This document shows, piece after piece, positions 1 through 6,581 of a DNA stretch of 26,015 nucleotides. Position numbers and translations under genes: made by a program. The DNA is from Deferribacteres bacterium (GTDB lineage: Bacteria > Nitrospirota > Thermodesulfovibrionia > UBA6902): NCBI GenBank assembly GCA_030598625.1, contig JAUVPO010000003.1:1-26015 (forward strand), written 5' to 3'. Each line of letters begins with the position of its first letter. The stretch's first letter is position 1. Below the pieces are notes generated by a model. The model saw only the letters and a list, made by a program, of their open reading frames with translations, did no database searches and was not told where the DNA came from.

Positions 1-11
1 ACTAAGGATTT

Positions 12-749
12 ATGTTTATTTCAGTCTGCATTTTATCAATAATTCTTATTCCTTCTATTGCTGATGCATGGGGCCCACTTACACATGTTTATCTGGGATA
101 TCAGGTGCTTGATATAGGCGCCGCCCTTATTCCAGCGGGGGTCTATTCGCTCTTGAGAAAGTACAGGAACGATTTTTTATACGGAAATTTAAGCGCTGAT
201 ATAATACTCGGCAGGAGATTTCAGGGTTTCGAAAAGAACTCTCACAACTGGAACATTGCCTGGAAACTGCTTAAGGCTTCGAAAACAGACAGGCAGAAGG
301 CGTTTGCCTATGGTTATTTGATGCATCTCTGCGCCGACACAGTCGTACATAACTTAGAAAGAAACAGTCTGCCTTTCAGCCATTCACTGCTGGAGATAAA
401 GTCCGACAGCATAATTGACAAGAAGTACCGGTGGGTACTAAAAAGGCTTGATAAAACAATGCAGAGAAAAAATGACGTCTTTCTCGAAAAAAAGATTGAA
501 AGCCTGATATTTTCATTTAAAACAAACAAACGGATATTCAAGGGGATTCTCGTATTGTCACGATTGCCCAATTACTCTCCTGTATCCAACTTTATTGATA
601 ACCGGTTCCCTTATCAAATCAGTGTCGGGAATATCTATGACTTTCAGCAGGAATCCTTGAGCCGGATGTTTGAACTGTTAAATAACGGTAGGGATTCTGA
701 AGTGCTCAAAGAGCATCCTCTGGGGAGATACCAGAGGAAGGCCGTCTGA
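12..749 (+). CDS. Exported zinc-dependent phospholipase C-like protein
   Basis: A 245-aa protein with an N-terminal signal peptide (about residues 1-19, cleavage after Ala-Asp-Ala). The predicted mature protein begins with Trp20. In the zinc-dependent phospholipase C / S1-P1 nuclease superfamily the mature N-terminal Trp is itself a zinc ligand. The other expected ligands follow in order: His25 (WGPLTH), Asp63 (NLSAD), His78 (NSHNW), then His105-x3-Asp109-x3-His113 (HLCADTVVH). The fold therefore looks intact. The substrate is unknown; small relatives in bacteria and archaea are annotated only as zinc-dependent PLC family and may not act on phospholipids. The ATG at 12 has AAGGA a few bases upstream. 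It lies 21 bases before scpB on the same strand, so co-transcription is possible. Confidence 0.8.
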   Translation: MFISVCILSIILIPSIADAWGPLTHVYLGYQVLDIGAALIPAGVYSLLRKYRNDFLYGNLSADIILGRRFQGFEKNSHNWNIAWKLLKASKTDRQKAFAYGYLMHLCADTVVHNLERNSLPFSHSLLEIKSDSIIDKKYRWVLKRLDKTMQRKNDVFLEKKIESLIFSFKTNKRIFKGILVLSRLPNYSPVSNFIDNRFPYQISVGNIYDFQQESLSRMFELLNNGRDSEVLKEHPLGRYQRKAV

Positions 750-770
750 TTTTAATACAATTTAACATTC

Positions 771-1421
771 ATGATGGAAGACAAAGAAGCCAAAACAATA
801 ATCGAATCGCTGCTTTTCATGGCCGGCGAACCCATGACGCTTGACAGTCTCCGGAAAACTATCGAGATAGACAAATATAATACCGAAAGACTTGTCAGGG
901 AGCTCATAGGCGATTATTCCATAAAAAACACCGGCCTTTTAATCGTTGAGGTTGCGGAAGGTTTTCAGATGGTTACCAACCCCGCCTGCGCTCCCTGGGT
1001 AAAGAAACTCCTTAGCACAGCAGCCCCCAAGAGACCGACCCAATCATCGATTGAGACGCTTTCCATTGTTGCCTACAAGCAGCCGATTATCAAGGCGGAG
1101 ATAGAGGCCATCAGGGGGGTCAATTCAGACGGTGTTGTCAAGACGCTCCTTGAGAGAAGACTCGTGAAAATCCTCGGCAGGAAAGAGGCGCCCGGCAGAC
1201 CTCTCATGTACGGCACTACAAAAGAGTTCCTGCAATATTTCGGACTTAAAGACTTATCAGGACTTCCGACACTCAAGGAGTTTAATGAAACGGATATTCC
1301 TGAAGCCCCTGAAGCCGGACCGGAACAATCAGAGGCATGGCAACCTTCCAATGAGGAACTGGAAGGTGCTTTCAGGTCCGATGACCGGCAGTCCGCAGAT
1401 ATGGAACAACCTCAGGAATAG
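771..1421 (+). CDS. scpB: Segregation and condensation protein B (ScpB)
   Basis: A 216-aa ScpB. The protein binds ScpA (kleisin) and SMC in the condensin complex that compacts and segregates the chromosome. The sequence shows the two winged-helix domains typical of the family: the N-terminal one starts at 'AKTIIESLLFMAGEPMT', and the second carries the hallmark 'ETLSIVAYKQPIIKAEIE', 'IRGVNSDGVVKTLLERRLV' and 'GRPLMYGTTKEFL'. The last ~40 residues are an acidic, probably disordered tail. Two ATGs in tandem (771 and 774) could each be the start; neither has a clear Shine-Dalgarno sequence. scpA, often the upstream neighbour, is not in the window, and a phospholipase-like gene takes that place. 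Confidence 0.96.
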   Translation: MMEDKEAKTIIESLLFMAGEPMTLDSLRKTIEIDKYNTERLVRELIGDYSIKNTGLLIVEVAEGFQMVTNPACAPWVKKLLSTAAPKRPTQSSIETLSIVAYKQPIIKAEIEAIRGVNSDGVVKTLLERRLVKILGRKEAPGRPLMYGTTKEFLQYFGLKDLSGLPTLKEFNETDIPEAPEAGPEQSEAWQPSNEELEGAFRSDDRQSADMEQPQE

Positions 1422-1441
1422 AAACAACGTCCCCTGTTTTT

Positions 1442-1582
1442 CTACTCGGTTTCTTCTTTATTTTCTTCCCTGATAGACACATCTTTTACAAAGTCAGCAC
1501 ATTTTAAATCCTTGCCGCTTACGGAGAACTTTTTCTGACAGGTAGCCCTCCATGCACAAACTGCGCAGATATTTGCAGACAT
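1442..1582 (-). CDS. Small four-cysteine protein (46 aa)
   Basis: A 46-aa ORF reading MSANICAVCAWRATCQ..., with Cys6, Cys9, Cys15 and Cys28 (CxxC-x5-C-x12-C) and a charged C-terminal tail ending in EENKEETE. The ATG at 1582 follows a strong Shine-Dalgarno (AAGGGAGAG) at good spacing, which argues that it is translated. The Cys pattern suggests a zinc ribbon or Fe-S binding. I recall similar 'CAWRA-CQKKF ... C-DFVKDVSI' proteins as uncharacterised small proteins in Nitrospirota and deltaproteobacteria, but cannot check this here. It is convergent with scpB (20-base gap) and downstream of the PD-(D/E)XK and DUF116 genes on the same strand. Confidence 0.7.
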   Translation of the reverse strand: MSANICAVCAWRATCQKKFSVSGKDLKCADFVKDVSIREENKEETE

Positions 1583-1618
1583 GATTAACTCTCCCTTATT
1601 TATTTCCTAAAATTGAGT

Positions 1619-1635
1619 AAAGCCGCTTCGGCTCA
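1619..1635 (-). terminator. Weak hairpin downstream of the nuclease-like gene
   Basis: Arms AGCCG and CGGCT with a 3-base loop lie just after the stop codon of the 276-aa gene. Read on the minus strand, they are followed by a broken T-rich stretch (TTTACTCAATTTT). It could attenuate transcription before the 46-aa gene. The stem is short, so this is tentative. Confidence 0.3.
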
Positions 1636-1642
1636 GTTCAGG

Positions 1643-2473
1643 TTATTTTATTATAAATGGCTTATGCCATTTATAAGTCAATATAGTCCCGATATTCATT
1701 GAGATACCGCCCTTGGAATTTATTATAAAGATTTTCCTGTCTATATGGAACAGTTCCTTCACAATCCGCTCTACAGGTATTTGTTTTCGATAACGCCGGC
1801 AAAGCTCGTCAGCAAACATTGGAACAATCTTATCATTCATCCTGAGTTCAGTATCCACAAAGAAAATCGAGATATCGGGTGAAAGGTCTTCCACACGATT
1901 GAAAAAGGCGGTAATTTCTTTATCATAAATCTGTTTCGGCGGTGAAGACTTTATTTCCATATAAAGCAGAGAATTATCAATCCCGGCAATCAGATCGTAA
2001 TCGCCGCCGACTTCCGGTCTTTTAAACTTCACCCCCCAAATGGTTTCAGCCAGAAAATCATTCTTTATTAAGCCGGCAACAAACCATTCAAGTGTTTCGC
2101 CGAAACTTTTTACCGGCCGTTTTATGATACGGTACTTTTTCCCGGCGGACTCTACAATTTTTGCTTTTAAAAGGAAATCAAGATATTGCGCCGATACCTG
2201 CTTTGTGGCATACCTGGTAACCATATCAAGTGTAAAGGCGTTCTGGTGTTTTATAACATCCCTGAGAAACAGTCTGAAAGAGTATTTATTAAGCCTTTTA
2301 TAGAAAAAAGAAGCGTATCTTTTATCCGGCATCAGAAGGTCGTTTGAAGGTTCTTTCTTGTAGATACTGAAGCCTCTCAACTTGAGCATAACTTCAAGAG
2401 AAGGAGTGATTTCAGAAACCTTTTTTCTGAGGCGTTTAATTTCAGCTTTCAGGAGTTTAACTTCATCAGTCAT
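1643..2473 (-). CDS. PD-(D/E)XK nuclease-like protein with winged helix
   Basis: A 276-aa protein not assignable to a named family. In order: a charged coiled-coil-like N-terminus (about 1-22, LKAEIKRLRKKVSE); a probable winged helix (about 65-118, including 'NAFTLDMVTRYATKQVSAQYLDFLLKAKIV'); and a restriction-endonuclease-type core in the second half. The core shows Glu127/Glu129 on the first helix, Asp160 (GGDYD) and Glu173-x-Lys175 (MEIK), spaced as in the PD-(D/E)XK fold. A metal-dependent nuclease is therefore plausible, though non-catalytic DNA-binding relatives exist. The start ATG directly follows the stop of the DUF116 gene with no intervening base, so the two are almost certainly co-translated. 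Confidence 0.75.
   Translation of the reverse strand: MTDEVKLLKAEIKRLRKKVSEITPSLEVMLKLRGFSIYKKEPSNDLLMPDKRYASFFYKRLNKYSFRLFLRDVIKHQNAFTLDMVTRYATKQVSAQYLDFLLKAKIVESAGKKYRIIKRPVKSFGETLEWFVAGLIKNDFLAETIWGVKFKRPEVGGDYDLIAGIDNSLLYMEIKSSPPKQIYDKEITAFFNRVEDLSPDISIFFVDTELRMNDKIVPMFADELCRRYRKQIPVERIVKELFHIDRKIFIINSKGGISMNIGTILTYKWHKPFIIK
1651..1676 (-). repeat. Perfect inverted repeat inside the 3' end of a gene
   Basis: Two 11-base arms (TTATAAATGGC and GCCATTTATAA) flank a 4-base loop. The element covers the last coding triplets of the 276-aa gene and ends shortly before its stop codon. It is A+T-rich with only a GGC core, so it is an imperfect candidate terminator or mRNA 3' stabiliser. Confidence 0.5.
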
Positions 2474-2989
2474 TTACATCAGTTCTTCTATCTTTTCCCA
2501 GTCAACATTGTTGTGAATACAGTCATATTCATGAAGCCGGATACCCTGTGTCTTTATCCTTCTGCCGTTTAATCTTATACCCCTGTTTGTAACTTTTTCA
2601 GAATGTATACCTCTTTCTATTTCATAATCACAGGCAACTCCAATCACTCCTTTGAGATTCTTCCTTTGCACAAGTCTTTTCGTGAAACCTACGCTTGGAG
2701 TAATGTAGAACTGATACCCTCTTTGTTTTGCAGATTTCTGGATTTCTCCGCATCCGCAAAGATCGCATTTTTTACACAATACCCCGTCAAACTTCGAGAA
2801 CCTGGCAGGACATTTATTGTTTATGAGGCAATGCGGTAAAATAACAGCAACGTCTTTTTTCTCCAGCTTCTGAAAATCAGTCCTGTAATAGTCATTAATT
2901 GTTGACATTACATCATTTCTTTTCAGGCCGAGAATGCCTTTAAGTTTGTAACTGTATAAGACGGCAAGAAACTTTATTTTTTTAAACAT
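2474..2989 (-). CDS. DUF116 family cysteine-rich protein
   Basis: A 171-aa member of the DUF116 family (PF01976), function unknown. Diagnostic motifs are 'VAVILPHCLINNKCPA', the Cys cluster 'CKKCDLCGCGEI', the glycine-rich 'GVIGVACDYEIERG' and the C-terminal 'GIRLHEYDCIHNNVDW'. At least eight cysteines make metal or Fe-S binding likely, but no role has been established for the family. The protein is short, with little of the membrane-spanning N-terminal region that longer members carry. It is the first gene of a minus-strand pair with the PD-(D/E)XK protein. No clear promoter was found in the ~230 bases upstream. Confidence 0.85.
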   Translation of the reverse strand: MFKKIKFLAVLYSYKLKGILGLKRNDVMSTINDYYRTDFQKLEKKDVAVILPHCLINNKCPARFSKFDGVLCKKCDLCGCGEIQKSAKQRGYQFYITPSVGFTKRLVQRKNLKGVIGVACDYEIERGIHSEKVTNRGIRLNGRRIKTQGIRLHEYDCIHNNVDWEKIEELM

Positions 2990-3218
2990 ATCCCAACATC
3001 AATAAAAATTTTCTCTTTCCATAAATTCTAATCATTATAGTCAGTATTATCAATAGCAACTCTCTGAAAAGACTCGATTTACACTAAAGCTTTCTAAACT
3101 GATTACATCAAAAGCCTTATGATATTATAATACCTGAATTGAGTTATTCTTCAACCCAAATATTGCATTATCAGGATCAACGGTACAGAAACTGATCTTT
3201 ATTAAAGGATATTGTAAA

Positions 3219-3284
3219 ATGAAACTGCTAATTATGGAGACTATAGAAAACTTCTCTTTAACAGGTGAAACCAGGCAGTTTTAA
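3219..3284 (+). CDS. Possible 21-aa leader peptide of the exporter gene
   Basis: A short ORF starting MKLLIMETIENFSL and ending in ...RQF. Its ATG is preceded by AAAGGA at 9 bases, and its TAA ends two bases before the exporter ATG at 3287. The tight spacing suggests translational coupling or a regulatory leader. The peptide is too short for homology and could be chance. The remaining ~210 bases upstream (3001-3218) are A+T-rich with a lone TATAAT (3126-3131) and no convincing -35. Confidence 0.3.
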   Translation: MKLLIMETIENFSLTGETRQF

Positions 3285-3286
3285 TA

Positions 3287-5611
3287 ATGAGAATGGATAT
3301 GGACCGCTTTGAAGATGTTTTAGGAAAATGGGTAATCAAACTGCGATGGTTGATAATTGCGATAACGATATTGATCGTATTGATTGCAGCGGGAGGGATT
3401 CGTTTTTTGACCTTCAATAATGACTTGCGGATTTTCTTCAGTGAAAAAAATCCGCAGTTACAGGCGCTTGAGGAACTGGAAAATACTTATAACAGAATTG
3501 ACAACGTTGCATTTGTAATCGCCCCTAACGACGGTAATGTCTTTACAAGTAAAACGCTTGCAATGATAGAAGATCTTACCGAAGCCTCATGGAAAATACC
3601 TTATTCGAGCAGGGTTGACTCCATAACCAATTTTCAGTATACAAGGGCAGTGGGTGACGAGCTTATTGTAGAGGACCTGGTCCGGGATGCAAAAGGTCTG
3701 TCGGAAACCGATATTACCCGGACAAGACAAATTGCACTTTCCGAACCTTTGCTTGTTAACCGTCTGATCTCTGTTTCCGGACATGTTACAAGTGTCAGCG
3801 CCAATATCCTGCTGCCAGGCAAGTCAACAAATGAGGTGCCGGAGGTAGCTTTATTTGCCCGTAAAATGGCGGATGATTTTCGGATTAAATATCCGGACAT
3901 TGATATATACCTTATAGGCGCGGTAATGTTTGACAACGCTTTTGGCGAGGCTGCCAGGGATGACCTTCTTACGCTGGTTCCGGCTATGTTTCTTGTAATA
4001 CTTATTATAATAGGGCTCACATTGCGGTCTTTTACAGGGACTTTTGCAACTCTCATAATTATCTTGTTTTCCATGATTACCGGACTGGGAATCTCAGGCT
4101 GGTTTGGTATATCTTTAAATCCCGCTTCCGCCAATGCTCCAACCATAATTCTTGTTCTGGCAGTAGCTGACAGCGTCCACTTGTTAACAACAATGTTTCA
4201 GGAGATGCGCATGGGCAAGAACAAATATGAATCAATTGCCGAGTCTTTGCGGATCAACCTCCAGCCGATCTCTCTAACCAGCGCCACCACGACAATAGGT
4301 TTTTTGACCATGAATTTTTCCGACGCTCCGCCTTTTCATGACCTCGGTAACATAGTGGCAATAGGCGTAATGGCGGCCTTTGCCTATTCAATATTGTTTC
4401 TGCCGGCATTATTGTCAGTAATGCCAATCAGGATTAAGCCAAAAACTGACACCGCTGACATTATCCTTAAATCTTGTGATAAGTTAGCTGGTTTTGTTGT
4501 AAACAGACGCAAACTCCTTTTCCGGCTGATATCGGTATTTATTATTGCCATGACCATAGGTATGACACAAATTGAGCTAAGCGACGACTGGGTCGGCTAT
4601 TTTGACGAACGTTACGCAATTCGAAGAGCAACGGATTTTACAAGGAACAATTTATCAGGTTTCAACGTAATTGAATACTCTTTAAATTCCGGTTCAACAG
4701 GCGGTATTAACATGCCTGAATACCTGCTCAAAGTCGAAGAGTTTGCCGACTGGTACCGTAAACAGCCAAAGGTAATGCATGTTAACACAATTACTGATAC
4801 AATAAAACGATTAAACAAAAACATGCATGGAGATGACGAAAGTTATTATCGGGTTCCGGAACAGCCCGAACTGGTAGCGCAATATCTGCTCTTGTATGAA
4901 ATGTCTCTCCCCTTTGGCCTCGATCTTAACAATCAGATCAGTATAGATAAATCAGCGACTCGAATGATAGTCACATTAAGAGGGACAACTACAAGGGAGC
5001 TGCAGGAAATGGACGATAGAGCGCAGGATTGGCTGAAGACAAATGCTCCTGAACAAATGTTTACCTACGGTTCCGGACTGTCAATTATTTGGTCCCATAT
5101 ATCACATCGCAATATTAACAGCATGTTGAGCGCGTCTTTTTTAGCGCTTGCACTGATTTCAGGGCTTCTGATACTTGCATTAAGAAGCTTGAAGTTCGGT
5201 GTCTTAAGTTTGATACCTAACCTGTCACCTGCCTTTATGGCCTTTGGATTTTGGGGGATAGTAGTAGGTCAGGTCGGGTTAGGACTATCGATTGTAGTGG
5301 CAATGACCCTCGGCATCGTAGTAGACGACACAGTGCACTTTATTACAAAATATCTTCGTGCCCGTCGCGAGCACAATATGAGTCAGTCCGACGCCGTCCG
5401 TTATTCCTTTAATACAGTTGGTACCGCACTGTGGGTCACAACGTTTGCGCTTGTTGCCGGGTTCCTGATCCTGACTTTTTCAGGGTATAAAATGAATTCA
5501 GATATGGGCCTGCTGTCGGCCATAACAATCACCATAGCATTAGCTATGGACTTTCTGTTCCTCCCGACTATATTAATGAGAGCAGATAATAAAAATAAAC
5601 TTGCTGAATAA
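3287..5611 (+). CDS. RND/MMPL family transporter
   Basis: A 774-aa inner-membrane exporter of the RND superfamily (MMPL/HAE3-like). The internal duplication is visible. Each half has one TM helix, a large periplasmic loop and a block of about five helices: TM1 ~18-40, loop ~45-222, TMs from ~225, then a second half with a loop at ~430-605. Conserved helix-4-type motifs occur in both halves: 'VLAVADSVHLL' (~290-300) and 'GIVVDDTVHFITKY' (~675-688). The VDD acidic pair is the expected proton-relay site, while the first half has only AD. Such proteins export lipids, hopanoids or small hydrophobic compounds; the substrate here is unknown. No periplasmic adaptor or outer-membrane factor gene is nearby. 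Alternative ATG codons at 3293 and 3299 (MDMDRF, MDRF) are possible starts. Confidence 0.9.
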   Translation: MRMDMDRFEDVLGKWVIKLRWLIIAITILIVLIAAGGIRFLTFNNDLRIFFSEKNPQLQALEELENTYNRIDNVAFVIAPNDGNVFTSKTLAMIEDLTEASWKIPYSSRVDSITNFQYTRAVGDELIVEDLVRDAKGLSETDITRTRQIALSEPLLVNRLISVSGHVTSVSANILLPGKSTNEVPEVALFARKMADDFRIKYPDIDIYLIGAVMFDNAFGEAARDDLLTLVPAMFLVILIIIGLTLRSFTGTFATLIIILFSMITGLGISGWFGISLNPASANAPTIILVLAVADSVHLLTTMFQEMRMGKNKYESIAESLRINLQPISLTSATTTIGFLTMNFSDAPPFHDLGNIVAIGVMAAFAYSILFLPALLSVMPIRIKPKTDTADIILKSCDKLAGFVVNRRKLLFRLISVFIIAMTIGMTQIELSDDWVGYFDERYAIRRATDFTRNNLSGFNVIEYSLNSGSTGGINMPEYLLKVEEFADWYRKQPKVMHVNTITDTIKRLNKNMHGDDESYYRVPEQPELVAQYLLLYEMSLPFGLDLNNQISIDKSATRMIVTLRGTTTRELQEMDDRAQDWLKTNAPEQMFTYGSGLSIIWSHISHRNINSMLSASFLALALISGLLILALRSLKFGVLSLIPNLSPAFMAFGFWGIVVGQVGLGLSIVVAMTLGIVVDDTVHFITKYLRARREHNMSQSDAVRYSFNTVGTALWVTTFALVAGFLILTFSGYKMNSDMGLLSAITITIALAMDFLFLPTILMRADNKNKLAE

Positions 5612-5837
5612 TGTTAGCATAATCACCGCAGTCGGCGATTTTATCAATTGGAACTTGACAGAATCACCTATGAAAAAACTCAAAAACGGTAATTTTAAAA
5701 TAACCTTAAAATTATCCCGCAACAGAGAATACAGATTCAGATACCTTATTGATGCCGACCGGTGGGAAAATGATTGGCACGCTGATAAGTATGTTCCAAA
5801 TTCTTTTGGATGTGACGATTCATTGGTGATTGTTTAG
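5601..5837 (+). CDS. Short glycogen-binding (CBM48/isoamylase early-set) domain protein
   Basis: A 78-aa protein that is almost entirely an AMPK-glycogen-binding/CBM48 beta-sandwich: 'AVGDFINWN' (usual VGDFNNWN), 'PMKKLKNGNFKITLKL', 'REYRFRYLIDADRWENDWHADKYVPN' and 'DDSLVIV'. Stand-alone versions of this domain usually run to ~95-105 aa with an N-terminal strand ahead of the VGDF motif; that strand is missing here. The frame opens after a stop at 5577-5579, and the only ordinary start codon before the motif is the TTG at 5601, which overlaps the end of the exporter gene by 11 bases. Translation probably depends on termination of the exporter. A polysaccharide-binding role is inferred from the domain only. 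Confidence 0.75.
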   Translation: MLNNVSIITAVGDFINWNLTESPMKKLKNGNFKITLKLSRNREYRFRYLIDADRWENDWHADKYVPNSFGCDDSLVIV

Positions 5838-5859
5838 GGTCATATAAAACGATAAATTT

Positions 5860-5899
5860 TTGCAATTACATGCCCCGATACAATATCGGGGCATTGCAA
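5860..5899 (+). terminator. Hairpin terminator after the exporter/CBM48 pair
   Basis: Core arms TGCCCCGATA (5871-5880) and TATCGGGGCA (5884-5893) pair perfectly over a 3-base loop. An outer pair, TTGCAAT (5860-5866) and ATTGCAA (5893-5899), extends it. No long T run follows, so it may be an inefficient or Rho-assisted terminator. It lies just past the CBM48 stop. Confidence 0.55.
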
Positions 5900-5964
5900 G
5901 TTTATAGTTCAGGCATTCTATCACCTTTCTTCCTTAATCAGCCCCTTAAAAAATATTGCAAGCT

Positions 5965-6008
5965 TGTGACATGGGTCACGGTTTTATCATCCCGCTTGCC
6001 AATATAAT
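5965..6008 (+). promoter_or_regulatory. Crp/Fnr-type operator with class II-spaced -10 box
   Basis: TGTGA-N6-TCACG (5965-5980) matches the Crp-type half-sites TGTGA/TCACA in nine of ten positions; the inner GTGAC and GTCAC are perfectly symmetric. A consensus TATAAT follows at 6003-6008, putting the start of transcription near 6014-6015. The operator centre (5972.5) then falls near -42, the class II activator position that replaces a -35 box. The controlled gene starts at 6038. The regulator (Crp, Fnr, HcpR or other family member) cannot be told from the site alone. Confidence 0.65.
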
Positions 6009-6037
6009 TATAGAATAGAAAATTTCAGGAGGATATA

Positions 6038-6424
6038 ATGCAAACAAACAGGATAGTAATAAGATTCAAGGACAAAAAATTAATGAAAGGATTAACTAAT
6101 GACTTTTCTCCTCATAAAAGATTTTTTCACTTAAAACTTTTAAGTGGCGCTGTTGTAACAGTTAACACAGAAAAATTAAAAGCAGCATTCTTCGTTAAAA
6201 CTTTTAATGGAAACAAGGACTATATTTATAAATACAATGATTTCATCCCATGGGGCGGCAATAAGATCAAAATAGAGTTTATTGACGGTGAGGAAATGAT
6301 TGGTTATACTCCGAACCACCCTTCCGATCATCACGGTTTCTTTGTTACACCGGCTGACTTGCAAGGCAATAACAAGCGCATTTTTGTAATTGCCTCGTCG
6401 ACTAAAAAATGGACGATTTTGTAG
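6038..6424 (+). CDS. Conserved hypothetical protein with two similar halves
   Basis: A 128-aa soluble protein with no confident family name; it resembles the DUF6982-type proteins. Two related segments can be seen: 'IVIRFKDKKLMKGLTNDFSP...FFHL' (about 6-33) and 'IKIEFIDGEEMIGYTPNHPSDHHGFFV' (about 84-110). These fit a duplicated small beta-barrel unit. The linker carries 'LKAAFFVKTFNG'. The ATG has an excellent ribosome-binding site (AGGAGG, 6 bases upstream). The gene stands alone between a terminator-like hairpin and the bactofilin promoter, behind a Crp/Fnr-type operator, so it is probably controlled by redox or a small-molecule signal. Confidence 0.75.
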   Translation: MQTNRIVIRFKDKKLMKGLTNDFSPHKRFFHLKLLSGAVVTVNTEKLKAAFFVKTFNGNKDYIYKYNDFIPWGGNKIKIEFIDGEEMIGYTPNHPSDHHGFFVTPADLQGNNKRIFVIASSTKKWTIL

Positions 6425-6446
6425 TCTAAAATTAATTTTCCGCTAT

Positions 6447-6475
6447 TTGACGAGTAAACTCAGGATTGCCATATT
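6447..6475 (+). promoter_or_regulatory. Candidate sigma-70 promoter for bactofilin
   Basis: TTGACG (6447-6452) and CATATT (6470-6475) are separated by 17 bases, 5/6 and 4/6 matches to consensus. Transcription would start near 6482, about 100 bases before the bactofilin start at 6582. Confidence 0.4.
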
Positions 6476-6581
6476 TATTAATGTACTTATTCAAGATTAA
6501 CCGGCTTTATACCGAGTAGTATGAAATGGATGATGTTGATTCTATACTATAAAGATGTTTAAAAAACTACGGAGGGAAACT

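Noticed and set aside
3634..4146. 170-aa open frame antisense to the RND exporter
   Set aside because: Shadow of a conserved gene; no domain or ribosome-binding site.
6555..6581. Upstream in-frame ATG of bactofilin as the start
   Set aside because: No ribosome-binding site; the ATG at 6582 has GGAGGG at correct spacing.
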